DNA of 64,000 nucleotides from JAJDXW01 sp965223775 (GTDB lineage Bacteria > Pseudomonadota > Gammaproteobacteria > HK1). The position numbers and the translations under genes were made by a program. The notes below the pieces were generated by a model that made no database searches, was not told the origin of the DNA, and saw nothing but the letters and a program-made list of their open reading frames with translations. The DNA lies in assembly GCA_965223775.1 (NCBI GenBank), contig OZ245021.1, positions 4,836,001 to 4,900,000 on the forward strand. Reading direction: 5' to 3'. Positions 1 through 8,771 of this stretch are shown one piece after another (position 1 is the first letter of the stretch; each line of letters begins with the position of its first letter).

Positions 1-2193
1 GCTTGGGCGCACCTGCTCCGTCACCATCTCGGACTGCCTTCCGGCAACCCCGATGTCGAATCCATCATTGCCTGGAGCACGGACCCCAGCACCGAGGGGC
101 GATTCGAGAAGCTCGCCGCGCCGCTTGCAGAAGCGGTCAAAGTCCGGCTCGGAGATTCCGCAGGCGGACTCGGGAGTTTGCTCGCGGAAGGGATCGCTGC
201 CGGCCACTCGAGTGAACTGCTCCCCATCGGCTTCGCGTGCGACGTTCTGTTCGACGCAGGGTCCGACAACCGGGACCCGGTCCTCGTGCAAGCAGCGGCG
301 CGTCTCGAACCCTTGCTCGGCGGTTCCAGCGTCGAGCCGGCCCGAGGCATCGAGTGGGCAGGAGCCTCGCGCGCCGTACTTCGGTCTCTGTCGCAAGACC
401 GGCGCAGCGAGTGGCTTGATCGCGCGGAGAATTTGCTGGCAAATCTGAAGGCGGAAGCGTATTCCGAGAGCAGCTCGGTGCTGCCCACCGGATTCCAGAG
501 CCGTCTCGCTCGCTTCACCGCGGCAGCGACAGCAGCACTCCACAAGTCAAGGGCGCTCGAGTCGGCGGAAGATGCATTTCGCCGTGTCCGGGAACATGCC
601 GACTTCGAAGACCTGGGGGACCGAGCACGCCACCTGGAGATGGCCATGCGTCTCGTGCGCAGCTTCCACCAAACCCAGAAGCCTGTGAAGGATCTGGCTC
701 GCATGATGGCGCACCACCTCAAGGATGGGGCTTTCGAAGACTGGGCGCGGCGGTACCTGTTGGGAGGAGACGAGCACCCCGATGTCAGTGCAATGTTCGG
801 GGCGCTCTATCGCGCGGTACGCGCGCGCCGCGAGGATCAAAACTGGAGCTTTGCCAAGGCTGTCCAGGGCCGGCAGACTGGCGGCGCGTCCACCGATTTG
901 GTGCCCATCGAGAATTGTCTGGCGAGGATCGTTGCGCCGCTCGCGAAGACGCGTCCGGTCCTCGTGCTCGTGCTGGACGGCATGGATACGGGCGTTTTCC
1001 ACGAGCTTGGCGAAAGCCTGGAGGAGCGCGGCTGGCGGCGGCAGCGCGGGTCCAGCCCGGGCGCCGTGCTCGCAGTGCTTCCGACCGTCACGGAATGCTC
1101 GCGCATGGCGCTCCTGTCAGGCGAGGTCACGCAGGGAAGCAGCGCGACCGAGAAGCCCGCCTTTGCCAAGCATCCCGGTCTGATGGAAGTCTCGCGGCCC
1201 GGCCGGCAACCACTCCTGTTCCATAAGGCCGACCTGTCAGAAGGCGCGGCGGAAGGGCTCGCGGCGCCGGTGCGCGAGGCGCTGGAAGACGGTCAACGAC
1301 GCATTGTAGGTGTGGTCCTGAACGCGGTGGATGACCACCTCTCCAAGTCGGAGCAAATGCAAATCGAGTGGCGAGTCGATTCCATCAAGCTCCTGCCGAC
1401 AATCCTGATGGAGGCGCACAAGGCCGGCCGTGCCGTGGTCCTCACTTCGGACCATGGGCACGTCCTGGAAGCGGACGGCGTCAAGCTTCCCGGTGACGGT
1501 GAGGGTCGATGGCGGAGTGCGGCTACGCCCGCGACCGAACCGGAGATCGAGATTGGAGGCGCACGCGTGCGGGCAGCGACGGGCCAGGAGCGCATCGTTC
1601 TCCCATGGAGCGAGGCCGTGCGGTACAGCTCGAAGAGAAACGGCTATCACGGCGGCGTGACGCTGCAAGAAGCGGTCGTTCCAGTCGGCGTGTTCGTCGG
1701 ACCGGGGGAGGCGCTCGATGGGTGGGAGCCGGCGCCGCTCGCGTATCCCCTCTGGTGGACTGAGGAAGAGCCACAGCCAGCGGACGTTCGCCTGCCGGTG
1801 ACGGAACTGGCCGAACCCGTACCGTCCGCGGCTCCTCAGCCCGACCTGTTCACAGAGGCCGAGCGCGAGCCATCCGCAGCCGCTGCACGGTGGGAGCGGC
1901 TCTTCGCGTCCGAGGTGTACGCTGCTCAACGCGCGCTCGCGGCCAAGGGGGCGCCGGACGATGATGCTGTCCGCACCGCGCTCGATGCCCTTTACGAGGC
2001 GAACGGCCGCCTATCCGTTCTGTCTGTTGGCAAGCAGCTGAGCGTGGCACCTCCGCACGCTCGGCGCGCAATCGACGGCCTGCAACGCCTTCTGAACGTG
2101 GACGGCTATCCGGTGCTTCGTCTCAGCGCCGACGCGGAACACGTCGAGCTGAACGTCTCCCTTCTCATGGAGCGATTCAGATTGAAGCCGTGA
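1..2193 (+). CDS. pglZ: BREX-type PglZ alkaline-phosphatase-superfamily protein (5' end outside window)
   Basis: The frame is open from base 1, so the start lies upstream; 730 residues are visible. The C-terminal two thirds carry the PglZ fold: a hydrophobic strand ending in an Asp-containing motif (VLDGMD, near base 975), a TVTECSR segment (about 1084), a TSDHGH metal-site motif (about 1445) and a GYHGG motif near 1650 leading into VVPVGVF. In BREX systems PglZ is an essential core protein that works with a PglX methyltransferase in phage exclusion. The long N-terminal helical region and the C-terminal winged-helix-like tail (about 1900-2190) resemble type 2 (Pgl) PglZ more than type 1. The other core genes would lie left of the window. 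Family assignment is firm; subtype is inferred. Confidence 0.85.
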   Translation, partial: AWAHLLRHHLGLPSGNPDVESIIAWSTDPSTEGRFEKLAAPLAEAVKVRLGDSAGGLGSLLAEGIAAGHSSELLPIGFACDVLFDAGSDNRDPVLVQAAARLEPLLGGSSVEPARGIEWAGASRAVLRSLSQDRRSEWLDRAENLLANLKAEAYSESSSVLPTGFQSRLARFTAAATAALHKSRALESAEDAFRRVREHADFEDLGDRARHLEMAMRLVRSFHQTQKPVKDLARMMAHHLKDGAFEDWARRYLLGGDEHPDVSAMFGALYRAVRARREDQNWSFAKAVQGRQTGGASTDLVPIENCLARIVAPLAKTRPVLVLVLDGMDTGVFHELGESLEERGWRRQRGSSPGAVLAVLPTVTECSRMALLSGEVTQGSSATEKPAFAKHPGLMEVSRPGRQPLLFHKADLSEGAAEGLAAPVREALEDGQRRIVGVVLNAVDDHLSKSEQMQIEWRVDSIKLLPTILMEAHKAGRAVVLTSDHGHVLEADGVKLPGDGEGRWRSAATPATEPEIEIGGARVRAATGQERIVLPWSEAVRYSSKRNGYHGGVTLQEAVVPVGVFVGPGEALDGWEPAPLAYPLWWTEEEPQPADVRLPVTELAEPVPSAAPQPDLFTEAEREPSAAAARWERLFASEVYAAQRALAAKGAPDDDAVRTALDALYEANGRLSVLSVGKQLSVAPPHARRAIDGLQRLLNVDGYPVLRLSADAEHVELNVSLLMERFRLKP

Positions 2194-2395
2194 CACGCCC
2201 GCTCAGCGGCCGAACTGAACTCTCTCCTGTATGGCTCCCCACGGCATGCCTCACTCGAACCGGGGCTCACGTTGAATGACAGCGAGCGATTCGGCACATT
2301 GGGCTCCTTGGGGGCAGACGGCGGCAACAGCCTGACTTGGTGCCAGAGCCTGCCCTAGCCGCTGTAACCAACGCCAGCGCCCGAGGAGAAAGGAG

Positions 2396-3694
2396 ATGTT
2401 GTCCAGCTTCACAATCGAGGGCTTCAAGAGCTACCGCAAGGCAACCTTGGAGCTGGCGCCCCTGACGGTTCTGATCGGCGCAAACGCGTCCGGGAAGAGC
2501 AACGCGATCGAGGCGTTGCGTCTTCTCTCCTGGATCGCTCAGGGGAACAGACTCGGGGCGATCCGGTACGCTGTGCAAGAGGAGGATCGAACGGTTCGCG
2601 GAACCGTGAAAGACCTCGGTTTCAGGAATCGCCGTGTCTTCTCGCTATCGTGTGGGACGACCCATCCCAGGTGGAATTTCTACTCCATCGAGCTCAGGAG
2701 GCTGGACGACGACGATCTTCACATCTCGCACGAAATCCTCACCGGGCCGGACGAGCGCGTTCCACTCTTCCAGATCGTGAGCTCGCACGAAGCGGGAGGA
2801 GACGTTTGGGTCGCCTACAACAATTTTGCACGAGGCGGCAGGAAACCGCAGATCAGGTGCACCGACCAGATGGCGGTGTTGGCGCAGCTCCAGAGCTCGG
2901 CTCGATTTGAGGCGGGCCAGAAGACGGCGCAAAAAGTGATCCCCGACGTCGCAACACAATACCAGGACTGGCTGTCCAACGTAGTTTTCCTCGACCCCCA
3001 GCCGGCGGCCATGCGGGGCTATAGCTTCGCGACCGAACGGATACTGACTGGAAGCGGAGCAAGTCTATCCGGTGTTCTGTATGACCTCTGCGAAAAACCC
3101 AGAGTAAGGCGCGAACTGCTCCAATTCGTGGAAGCTCTGCCGGAGCAAAACATCGGAAAGATCGACTTCATCAAAACGCCGCGCAGCGAGGTAATGGTCA
3201 AGCTGACCGAAACATTTGGCGGACGAAACTCAACATATGACGCAACTCTCTTGTCGGACGGAACACTTCGCGTACTCGCGATTGCGGCTGCCGTGTTATC
3301 CGCGCCAGAAGGTAGCTTGGTCGTAATCGAAGAGATCGACAACGGTGTCCATCCCAGTCGTGCCGAACAACTCCTCGAACGTCTATTGGGCGTTGCCAAA
3401 AGACGCAATCTCCGCGTGCTCATCAGCAGCCACAACCCCGCCTTGCTGGACGCCTTGCCGGATGACGCAGTGCCTGATGTGGTGTTCTGCTACCGCGACC
3501 CCGAGTCCGGTACGAGCCGACTGACTCGTCTGATGGACATTCCGGACTATCCCGAACTCATCGCGCAAGGAGCGGTCGGTCACCTGATGACACGCGGGAC
3601 CATCGAACGATTCGTAAAGGCTCATCCGGGACCAAGAGAACGCAGGCGACTTGCCCGATCCTGGCTGTCCGACCTTCGCGAGCAGGTAGGGTGA
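2396..3694 (+). CDS. AAA family ATPase (RecF/SMC-like), partner of the PIN protein
   Basis: A 432-residue ATPase of the AAA_21/AAA_15 type. It begins with the usual SFTIEGFKSY strand, Walker A GANASGKSN at residues 28-36, an ABC-like signature LSDGTLR, Walker B VVIEEIDNG and a switch histidine in SSHNPALLD. The ATG follows GAGGAGAAAGGAG. The gene directly abuts the next one (TGA then TTG), so the two are almost certainly translated together. Single-chain ATPases of this kind are common in defence islands, where they sense a trigger and control a nuclease partner such as TOPRIM, HNH or PIN. Its place behind pglZ suggests an accessory defence pair. That role is inference; the ATPase motifs are seen directly. 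Confidence 0.8.
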   Translation: MLSSFTIEGFKSYRKATLELAPLTVLIGANASGKSNAIEALRLLSWIAQGNRLGAIRYAVQEEDRTVRGTVKDLGFRNRRVFSLSCGTTHPRWNFYSIELRRLDDDDLHISHEILTGPDERVPLFQIVSSHEAGGDVWVAYNNFARGGRKPQIRCTDQMAVLAQLQSSARFEAGQKTAQKVIPDVATQYQDWLSNVVFLDPQPAAMRGYSFATERILTGSGASLSGVLYDLCEKPRVRRELLQFVEALPEQNIGKIDFIKTPRSEVMVKLTETFGGRNSTYDATLLSDGTLRVLAIAAAVLSAPEGSLVVIEEIDNGVHPSRAEQLLERLLGVAKRRNLRVLISSHNPALLDALPDDAVPDVVFCYRDPESGTSRLTRLMDIPDYPELIAQGAVGHLMTRGTIERFVKAHPGPRERRRLARSWLSDLREQVG

Positions 3695-3700
3695 TTGGCG

Positions 3701-4156
3701 GTGTCCGAAGTCGTCATCATCGACACTTCCGTGCTGCTGAACGTTCTCAATGTTCCCACACGCAATCAAGATCATCATGAAGTCTGTGAAGAGCTTGATG
3801 AAATCTTGGATGCTGATGCCAACCTGCTTCTTCCATTGGCTGCGGTGTTCGAAACGGGCAATCGCATTGCTCGGCTCTCGAATGGTGGGCGTCGACGCCA
3901 CTTTGCGGGAATATTCTGCGTCCAGGTGCGCATGGCGCTGAACGGAGAAGCCCCTTGGGCTCTGATACCGCTGCCGGATTCCGATCAACTCGTCAAGTGG
4001 TTAGATCATTTCCCGGACCAGGCCATGCGAGGAGTGAGTATGGGGGACCTGTCCATCATCGAGGCTTGGGAAGATGCTTGCGCGCGACACCGAGGCCAAC
4101 GCGTCCGCATTTGGTCTCTCGACCAACACCTGCAAGGCTATGACCGCAATCCGTGA
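3701..4156 (+). CDS. PIN-domain-like nuclease paired with the ATPase
   Basis: About 151 residues. The N-terminus has the PIN signature strand followed by an acidic residue (VVIIDTSVLLNVLN), a conserved Glu in a helix (FETGNRIA), and C-terminal acidic positions (MGDLSIIEAWEDAC and WSLDQHLQGYD) that fit the remaining PIN metal ligands. PIN proteins cut RNA. The chosen start is GTG 3701 with AGGTAGGG upstream; TTG 3695 in the same frame is an alternative and sits immediately after the ATPase stop. No antitoxin gene lies next to it, so the ATPase is the likely controller. An ATPase-regulated abortive-infection RNase is the most economical reading, but no activity can be shown from sequence. Confidence 0.65.
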   Translation: MSEVVIIDTSVLLNVLNVPTRNQDHHEVCEELDEILDADANLLLPLAAVFETGNRIARLSNGGRRRHFAGIFCVQVRMALNGEAPWALIPLPDSDQLVKWLDHFPDQAMRGVSMGDLSIIEAWEDACARHRGQRVRIWSLDQHLQGYDRNP

Positions 4157-4286
4157 AGATCGATACCCGAATCGAGGCTGAACGGTCGGTCATCCTTGGG
4201 GGAGCGCTCTCTCAACGAAGACTGCTGAATATGATGATTGGCCGAATCAGAACGCTTCGCCGAAGTTCCGATTCCAGGACCTTCCC

Positions 4287-5204
4287 ATGAGCAGAGCCGC
4301 AGACAGCAAGCCCGCCCAGCCCGACACCTGGACCTGGCCCGAGGAGCGCTGGCGGCCGATCGTCGAGAAGGTCCGCGCGGGGCGGTCGCTCAAGCCCGCG
4401 TCGTGGCCGGGCGGGGCGCGTTGCGCGGTGGCCCTCTCGTTCGATTCCGACCATGAGACGCTGACCCTGCGCTGGGGCGACCGCTCGCCCGGCAAGCTCA
4501 GCCAGGGCCAGTACGGCGCGCGGGCCGCGATGCCGCGGATACTGAAGCTGCTCGAGCGCTACGACGCGCCGTCGACATTCTTCGTCCCCGCGGTGACCGC
4601 GATGCTGTATCCGGAGGAGCAGCGCGCGGTGGTCGCGGGCGGCCATGAGATCGGCATCCACTCCTGGATCCACGAGCTGAACTCGGCACTGCCGCCCGAG
4701 GACGAGCGCGACCTCCAGATGCGGGCCGCCGACAAGCTCGAGGAGATCTCCGGCGAGCGGCCGGTCGGCATCCGCACCCCGTCCTGGGACTTCTCCGAGC
4801 ACACCCTCGCCATCACCCGGGAGATGGGACTCCTCTACGACTCCTCCCTCATGGCGGACGACGAGCCCTACGAACTCCTCGAGAACAACGAGCCGACCGG
4901 GATCGTGGAGCTTCCCGTCGAGTGGATCCGCGACGATGCGCCGTACTGGGTGATGGACCGGTTCTCGAGCCTCCGGCCCTATACCCCACCCTCGGGGGTG
5001 CTGGAGGTCTTCCGGCGCGAGTTCGACGGGGCCTACGCCGAGGAGGGACTGTTCCTGCTCACGATGCACCCCCACTTCATCGGCCACCGATCGCGCATCC
5101 AGGTGCTGGAAGAGCTGGTCCGCTACATCCGCTCCCATGCCGGGGTGTGGTTCGCGACCCACGCCGACGTGGCGCGGTACTGCAAGGAACAGGCGGGGAT
5201 CTAG
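4287..5204 (+). CDS. polysaccharide deacetylase family protein (PuuE/allantoinase-like)
   Basis: A 305-residue NodB-fold hydrolase. Visible motifs are the metal-binding FDSDHE near residue 52, the HSWIH histidine pair near 125-129, RTPSWDF, and a late LTMHPHFIGHRSR motif. These fit the polysaccharide deacetylase group that includes PuuE-type allantoinases and related small-molecule amide hydrolases. There is no signal peptide, so a cytoplasmic small-molecule role is more likely than cell-wall work. The ATG has a weak CCAGGA leader. Before the intron insertion its downstream neighbour was probably the DAO-type oxidase at 16079, which suggests nitrogen-compound catabolism. The substrate is not known. 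Confidence 0.8.
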   Translation: MSRAADSKPAQPDTWTWPEERWRPIVEKVRAGRSLKPASWPGGARCAVALSFDSDHETLTLRWGDRSPGKLSQGQYGARAAMPRILKLLERYDAPSTFFVPAVTAMLYPEEQRAVVAGGHEIGIHSWIHELNSALPPEDERDLQMRAADKLEEISGERPVGIRTPSWDFSEHTLAITREMGLLYDSSLMADDEPYELLENNEPTGIVELPVEWIRDDAPYWVMDRFSSLRPYTPPSGVLEVFRREFDGAYAEEGLFLLTMHPHFIGHRSRIQVLEELVRYIRSHAGVWFATHADVARYCKEQAGI

Positions 5205-5488
5205 CCCGGAAATCTCACCAGCTTTCGTCGCGAGGGCGGCGAGACGGCGCTGTGACAAGCCGCACGGACCGAAAGAGCGCGTACGCGCTGGCGAAGGCGT
5301 AGCCGACACTACGTCGAAGCGGTTTGAGGGAGTACGGCCTGTCACAGCGCATGGATCGGCGTCCGCAGCAGGAAGCTGGGTAGAGTCGAGGACTGGCGCG
5401 CCAACTGTAGGGTCCGGTGGTGATTCCGTCGCTTTCGCTCCGGGCCTCAGTCCGGCTCCCGTAGTCACGTTTCCAGTCCCCGCTCGGC
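5205..5488. other. intron 3' tail (domain VI region) and 3' flank
   Basis: No protein gene is visible. Read on the minus strand this follows intron domain V directly, so it holds domain VI and the unresolved 3' splice junction, probably between about 5390 and 5480. The remainder is the original intergenic DNA downstream of the deacetylase. Confidence 0.5.
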
Positions 5489-5521
5489 GAACCGGGCGTG
5501 CGGTTTTCCCGCACCCGGCTC
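5489..5521 (-). ncRNA. group II intron domain V hairpin
   Basis: The minus strand reads GAGCCGGGTGCGGG, then an AAAA loop, then CCGCACGCCCGGTTC. This is a 33-nt hairpin with the catalytic AGC triad in the lower stem and the conserved closing GGTTC. It lies just downstream of the RT stop, as expected in bacterial group II introns. Confidence 0.85.
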
Positions 5522-5532
5522 TCTCTGAGACC

Positions 5533-6153
5533 TCATGCCTTCGCCCACGGCAGGTCACGGGTCGTCTGCTCCAAGCGCACCCGTCCCAGCGTGTCGTAGA
5601 GGAACTCGTCGGGGTAGCGCTTCGTGGCCCCACCCCTTCGCTTGTGCTTGACCCATAACCATCGACGCAACCGACGACGCACGTGAGCATCCACGGCTCG
5701 ATACGCTGGCGTGACCGGTCCGAGGCAGTAGTACTGTCCCCAGCCCGTCAGCATCCGGTTCAGCCGCCCCACCAGCGACGCGGTCTCCCACCCCCCGGTG
5801 CGTCGGGCCGTCACGCGACTCAGCGCCTGCCCAACCCGCCGCACACTTCGCTTCGACGGTCTCGTGCCCACATAGGCCCGCCCCGTCTGCCGGGAGTAGC
5901 ACCGTCCAATGGTGTAGCCCAGAAACTCCACGCTCTCGTCCGGAATCCGGCGAATCCCACTCTTGGCCTCGTTCACCGCCAGCCCCAGTCGCTCCATCAT
6001 CGAACGCATGACCTCCATCGCCGCCTGCGCGTTTCCGCTCTGGCAGCAGATGACGAAGTCATCCGCATAGTTGACGATGTACGCGCCTAGCCGACGCTCA
6101 TGCCCCAGTACCTTCCATCCCAACACGAAGCGGCGCATGTACAGATTCGACAG
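5533..6153 (-). pseudogene. group II intron reverse transcriptase/maturase, C-terminal half
   Basis: The visible product starts in the palm (LSNLYMRRFVLGWK), carries the catalytic NYADDFV motif and continues through the thumb and the maturase X domain (LVGRLNRMLTGWGQYY), ending WAKA. It lacks a C-terminal HNH endonuclease. The gene is cut by insertion of the recombinase element at 6154; the upstream half is at 9878-10633. The break falls in the conserved SPLLSN block, so the present protein cannot be functional. Confidence 0.9.
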
Positions 6154-6244
6154 CAGCGGATATGGGAACCTTATGATTATGGGAACCTGAGCTCCTGCGG
6201 GCGTTGATTTTCGAGGGATTGGGCCAGGATCAGATTCCCATAAG
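6154..6244 (+). repeat. left terminal inverted repeat of trio element 1
   Basis: It matches the reverse complement of 9767-9857 at 86 of 91 positions. The motif TATGGGAACCT occurs at 6161 and 6178 and inverted near 6234, giving three spaced copies that are probable recombinase-binding sites. Confidence 0.9.
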
Positions 6245-6291
6245 AATGTGCTTTTCTCCTGCTGGTTTTGGCACTGGACAGGAGAATCAGC

Positions 6292-7848
6292 ATGTCATCG
6301 TTGATCACAAGCGTAGCGTCGCCCGAAGCGAGTGGTGAACCGGGCCCGGGCATGGTCCAGAACTACAGGGAGCGGTTGCAGGCCCTGGGTTACTCCCCGG
6401 GCCTGACGGGCAAGTGCATCCGAACGATCCTGCACCTCATCGCATGGTTGTCGGCGAACGGGACAGGCATCGAGGCGCTCGACGTTCGCGTCCTGCATCA
6501 CTTCCTGAACCACGACTGTGCCTGTCCCGGTCCACGCGGTTACCGCAAGAACCTCGAACGCGCCCGATGGCATCTGCACCGGTTTCTCGGCTTCCTCATG
6601 GAGACGGGACGCGTGCGGATGCCTGCGGAGGTCGAGAGCGGCGCCCGCGTGGTGGAGGCGTTCCTTCAAACGCTCATGGCACAAGGATATGTGCACGAGT
6701 CGATCGCCGCATACCGCAAGCGCTGTCGACACTTCATCGTCTGGCTCTACTTGCATGATGTCGCACTCGCCGAGGTCGATGACGACGTCTTGTCCCGTTT
6801 CCTTTTGCACGACTGCACCTGTGCGCATCCCCACTTCTTCATCAGGACCGGCAGATTCGCGGGTCGCAACAACAGCCGATCAAAGATCGGGTTGTTCATC
6901 GAGTACCTGATCGGCACGGGCATCGCCCCGCCGCTCCCGACGCCGGCATGCGAGGAACCAGGCCGCTATCTGGCGCGTTTCCTGGTCTGGCTGCGGCGCT
7001 ATCGCGGCATCGGGGAGCGGACCATACAGAGCTACCACAAGGCCATGCGGGTGCTTCTTCCCCATCTTGGCGATGTTCCCGGTCGATACAGCGCGACGCT
7101 GATCAGGAATACGGTGCAGTGCCGCCTCGAGACGGCATCGCGCGAACTTGTCCGACGCGAGACGTCAGCGCTTCGGTTGTATCTGCGCTTCCTCGCGCTG
7201 GACGGCCTTTGCCGGCCCGGGCTTGTCGCTGCGGTGCCGACGATTCCCCGCCAGAGGTTCTCGACATTGCCCCGTCATCTGCCGCGCGACGATATCGAAC
7301 GCATCATCGCATCGTGCGACCGGGCGACGCCCATGGGACTGCGGGATCGCGCCATCGTGCTGCTCCTCGCCCGGCTCGCCCTGCGTGCCGGCGACGTCGC
7401 CAATCTTCGGTTGAACGATATCGACTGGAACAATGCGGTCGTTCGGGTCAGCGGCAAGTCGCGACGCACCGCGGTCTTGCCGCTGCCGCAGGATGTCGGC
7501 GCCGCGGTCAAGGATTACCTCCTCCATGCCCGCCCTGTCGTGGATGCCGAGAAGGTGTTCCTGCGCATGATGCCGCCGCTCCATCAGCCCCTGGCCAGCG
7601 GTGGGGTGTCGGCGGTCGCGCAGGCTGCGATCAAGCGCGCCGGCGTCAAGGCACAGGGACTGCCGGCGGGGCATGTCTTCCGCCATTCCGCGGCGACGAA
7701 TCTGCTGCGCGACAACACGCCGCTGGAAGTCATCAGCACGCTGCTGCGTCATCAATCCACGCAGACAACGGCGATTTATGCGCGGGTCGATATCCGAATG
7801 CTCCGGGAAGTGGCCCAGCCCTGGCCGGTCGCGGGAGAAGAGAGATGA
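6292..7848 (+). CDS. tyrosine recombinase RitA-like (first of trio 1)
   Basis: About 518 residues, long for a tyrosine recombinase because of an extended N-terminal region with two repeated SAM-like blocks, each containing an HDC.C motif (HFLNHDCACP and FLLHDCTCAHP). The C-terminal catalytic domain shows Arg I in LRAGDVANL, HVFRHSAA (His-x-x-Arg), LLRHQSTQTT, and the Tyr nucleophile in AIYARVD. ATG 6292 is preferred over TTG 6268 because ACAGGAGAATC sits at good distance. The stop overlaps the next start as ATGA (7845-7848), indicating translational coupling. Confidence 0.85.
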   Translation: MSSLITSVASPEASGEPGPGMVQNYRERLQALGYSPGLTGKCIRTILHLIAWLSANGTGIEALDVRVLHHFLNHDCACPGPRGYRKNLERARWHLHRFLGFLMETGRVRMPAEVESGARVVEAFLQTLMAQGYVHESIAAYRKRCRHFIVWLYLHDVALAEVDDDVLSRFLLHDCTCAHPHFFIRTGRFAGRNNSRSKIGLFIEYLIGTGIAPPLPTPACEEPGRYLARFLVWLRRYRGIGERTIQSYHKAMRVLLPHLGDVPGRYSATLIRNTVQCRLETASRELVRRETSALRLYLRFLALDGLCRPGLVAAVPTIPRQRFSTLPRHLPRDDIERIIASCDRATPMGLRDRAIVLLLARLALRAGDVANLRLNDIDWNNAVVRVSGKSRRTAVLPLPQDVGAAVKDYLLHARPVVDAEKVFLRMMPPLHQPLASGGVSAVAQAAIKRAGVKAQGLPAGHVFRHSAATNLLRDNTPLEVISTLLRHQSTQTTAIYARVDIRMLREVAQPWPVAGEER

Positions 7849-8771
7849 CGCTGGCCGAGCATGTGGAGCGTTACGTGACCTTCCGCAGGGCCCTGGGCCA
7901 TGCCTATGTGGAACAGGCGCGGTGCCTGCAGGACTACGCGGCCTATGCCGAGGCCCGTGGTGACAGCTTCGTGCGCAGCAGCACGGTCTTCGATTGGGCA
8001 TCGACAACGCCGTCTCCCCGACAGGCGCAAGTCAAACTGCGCTACGTGTGCGACCTTGCCAGCGTCTTGCACGCCGACGACGAACGTCACGAGGTGCCGG
8101 ACCGCGACGCCTTGGGCAAGGCAAGATCACGGCGGCCATCGCCTCATCTGCTGTCCTTGACCGAGATCAGGCGGATCATGGATGCGGCGCTGGAGCTGGC
8201 GCCGGCCGGTTCGATCACGCCCCTGACGTTCCATTACATCCTGGGGCTGATCGCCGCGACCGGTTTGCGGCGCTCGGAAGCGGCCGGCCTCCTGCTGACG
8301 GACCTGACGGCGGATGGCTTGCTGATCAGGAATGCGAAGCTCGGCAAGCGCCGCCTCGTCCCGCTCGATGGCAGCGTCCATCGGGCCATGGATGCGTATC
8401 TGCGGGAGAGGAAGCGCAGCGGCGGGCCCGACGAACACCTGTTCGTGCTCTCGACGGGCCGGCCCATGCACCCGGTCTATCTCGCGACCGTCTTCGTCAA
8501 GCTGGCACGGCGGGTCGGGCTTCGAGCCGGGCCAGGCGAGCCTGGGCCGCGCCTTCATGACCTTCGCCACTCATTCGCAGTTCGCGCGCTCGAAAGCACG
8601 CTGTCGGCCGAGCGGCGCGATGTCGCCCGCCACATGCTGACGCTGTCGACCTATCTCGGCCATTCCAACACCGCCGACACCTACTGGTACCTCGAAGCGA
8701 CGCCGGTGTTGCTGCGACAGGTGTCGCAGGCCACCGAGAGGCTGCATGAGGGGAGGAAGAACGATGGCTGA
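7845..8771 (+). CDS. tyrosine recombinase RitB-like (second of trio 1)
   Basis: 308 residues. It has an N-terminal SAM-like DNA-binding domain (MTLAEHVERYVTFRR) and a catalytic domain with GLRRSEAAGL (Arg I), LHDLRHSFAVRAL (His-x-x-Arg), TYLGHSNTADTYWYLE (His and nucleophile Tyr). The start overlaps the first gene by 4 bp and the end overlaps the third gene by 8 bp. The same overlap lengths occur in trio element 2, so coupling of the three products is probably functional. The three proteins presumably act together on the terminal repeats. Confidence 0.85.
   Translation: MTLAEHVERYVTFRRALGHAYVEQARCLQDYAAYAEARGDSFVRSSTVFDWASTTPSPRQAQVKLRYVCDLASVLHADDERHEVPDRDALGKARSRRPSPHLLSLTEIRRIMDAALELAPAGSITPLTFHYILGLIAATGLRRSEAAGLLLTDLTADGLLIRNAKLGKRRLVPLDGSVHRAMDAYLRERKRSGGPDEHLFVLSTGRPMHPVYLATVFVKLARRVGLRAGPGEPGPRLHDLRHSFAVRALESTLSAERRDVARHMLTLSTYLGHSNTADTYWYLEATPVLLRQVSQATERLHEGRKNDG

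Noticed and set aside
5215..5514. A 99-residue frame starting MRENRTPGS next to the intron RT
   Set aside because: This is the common spurious translation of intron domain V and its 3' tail, not a gene.
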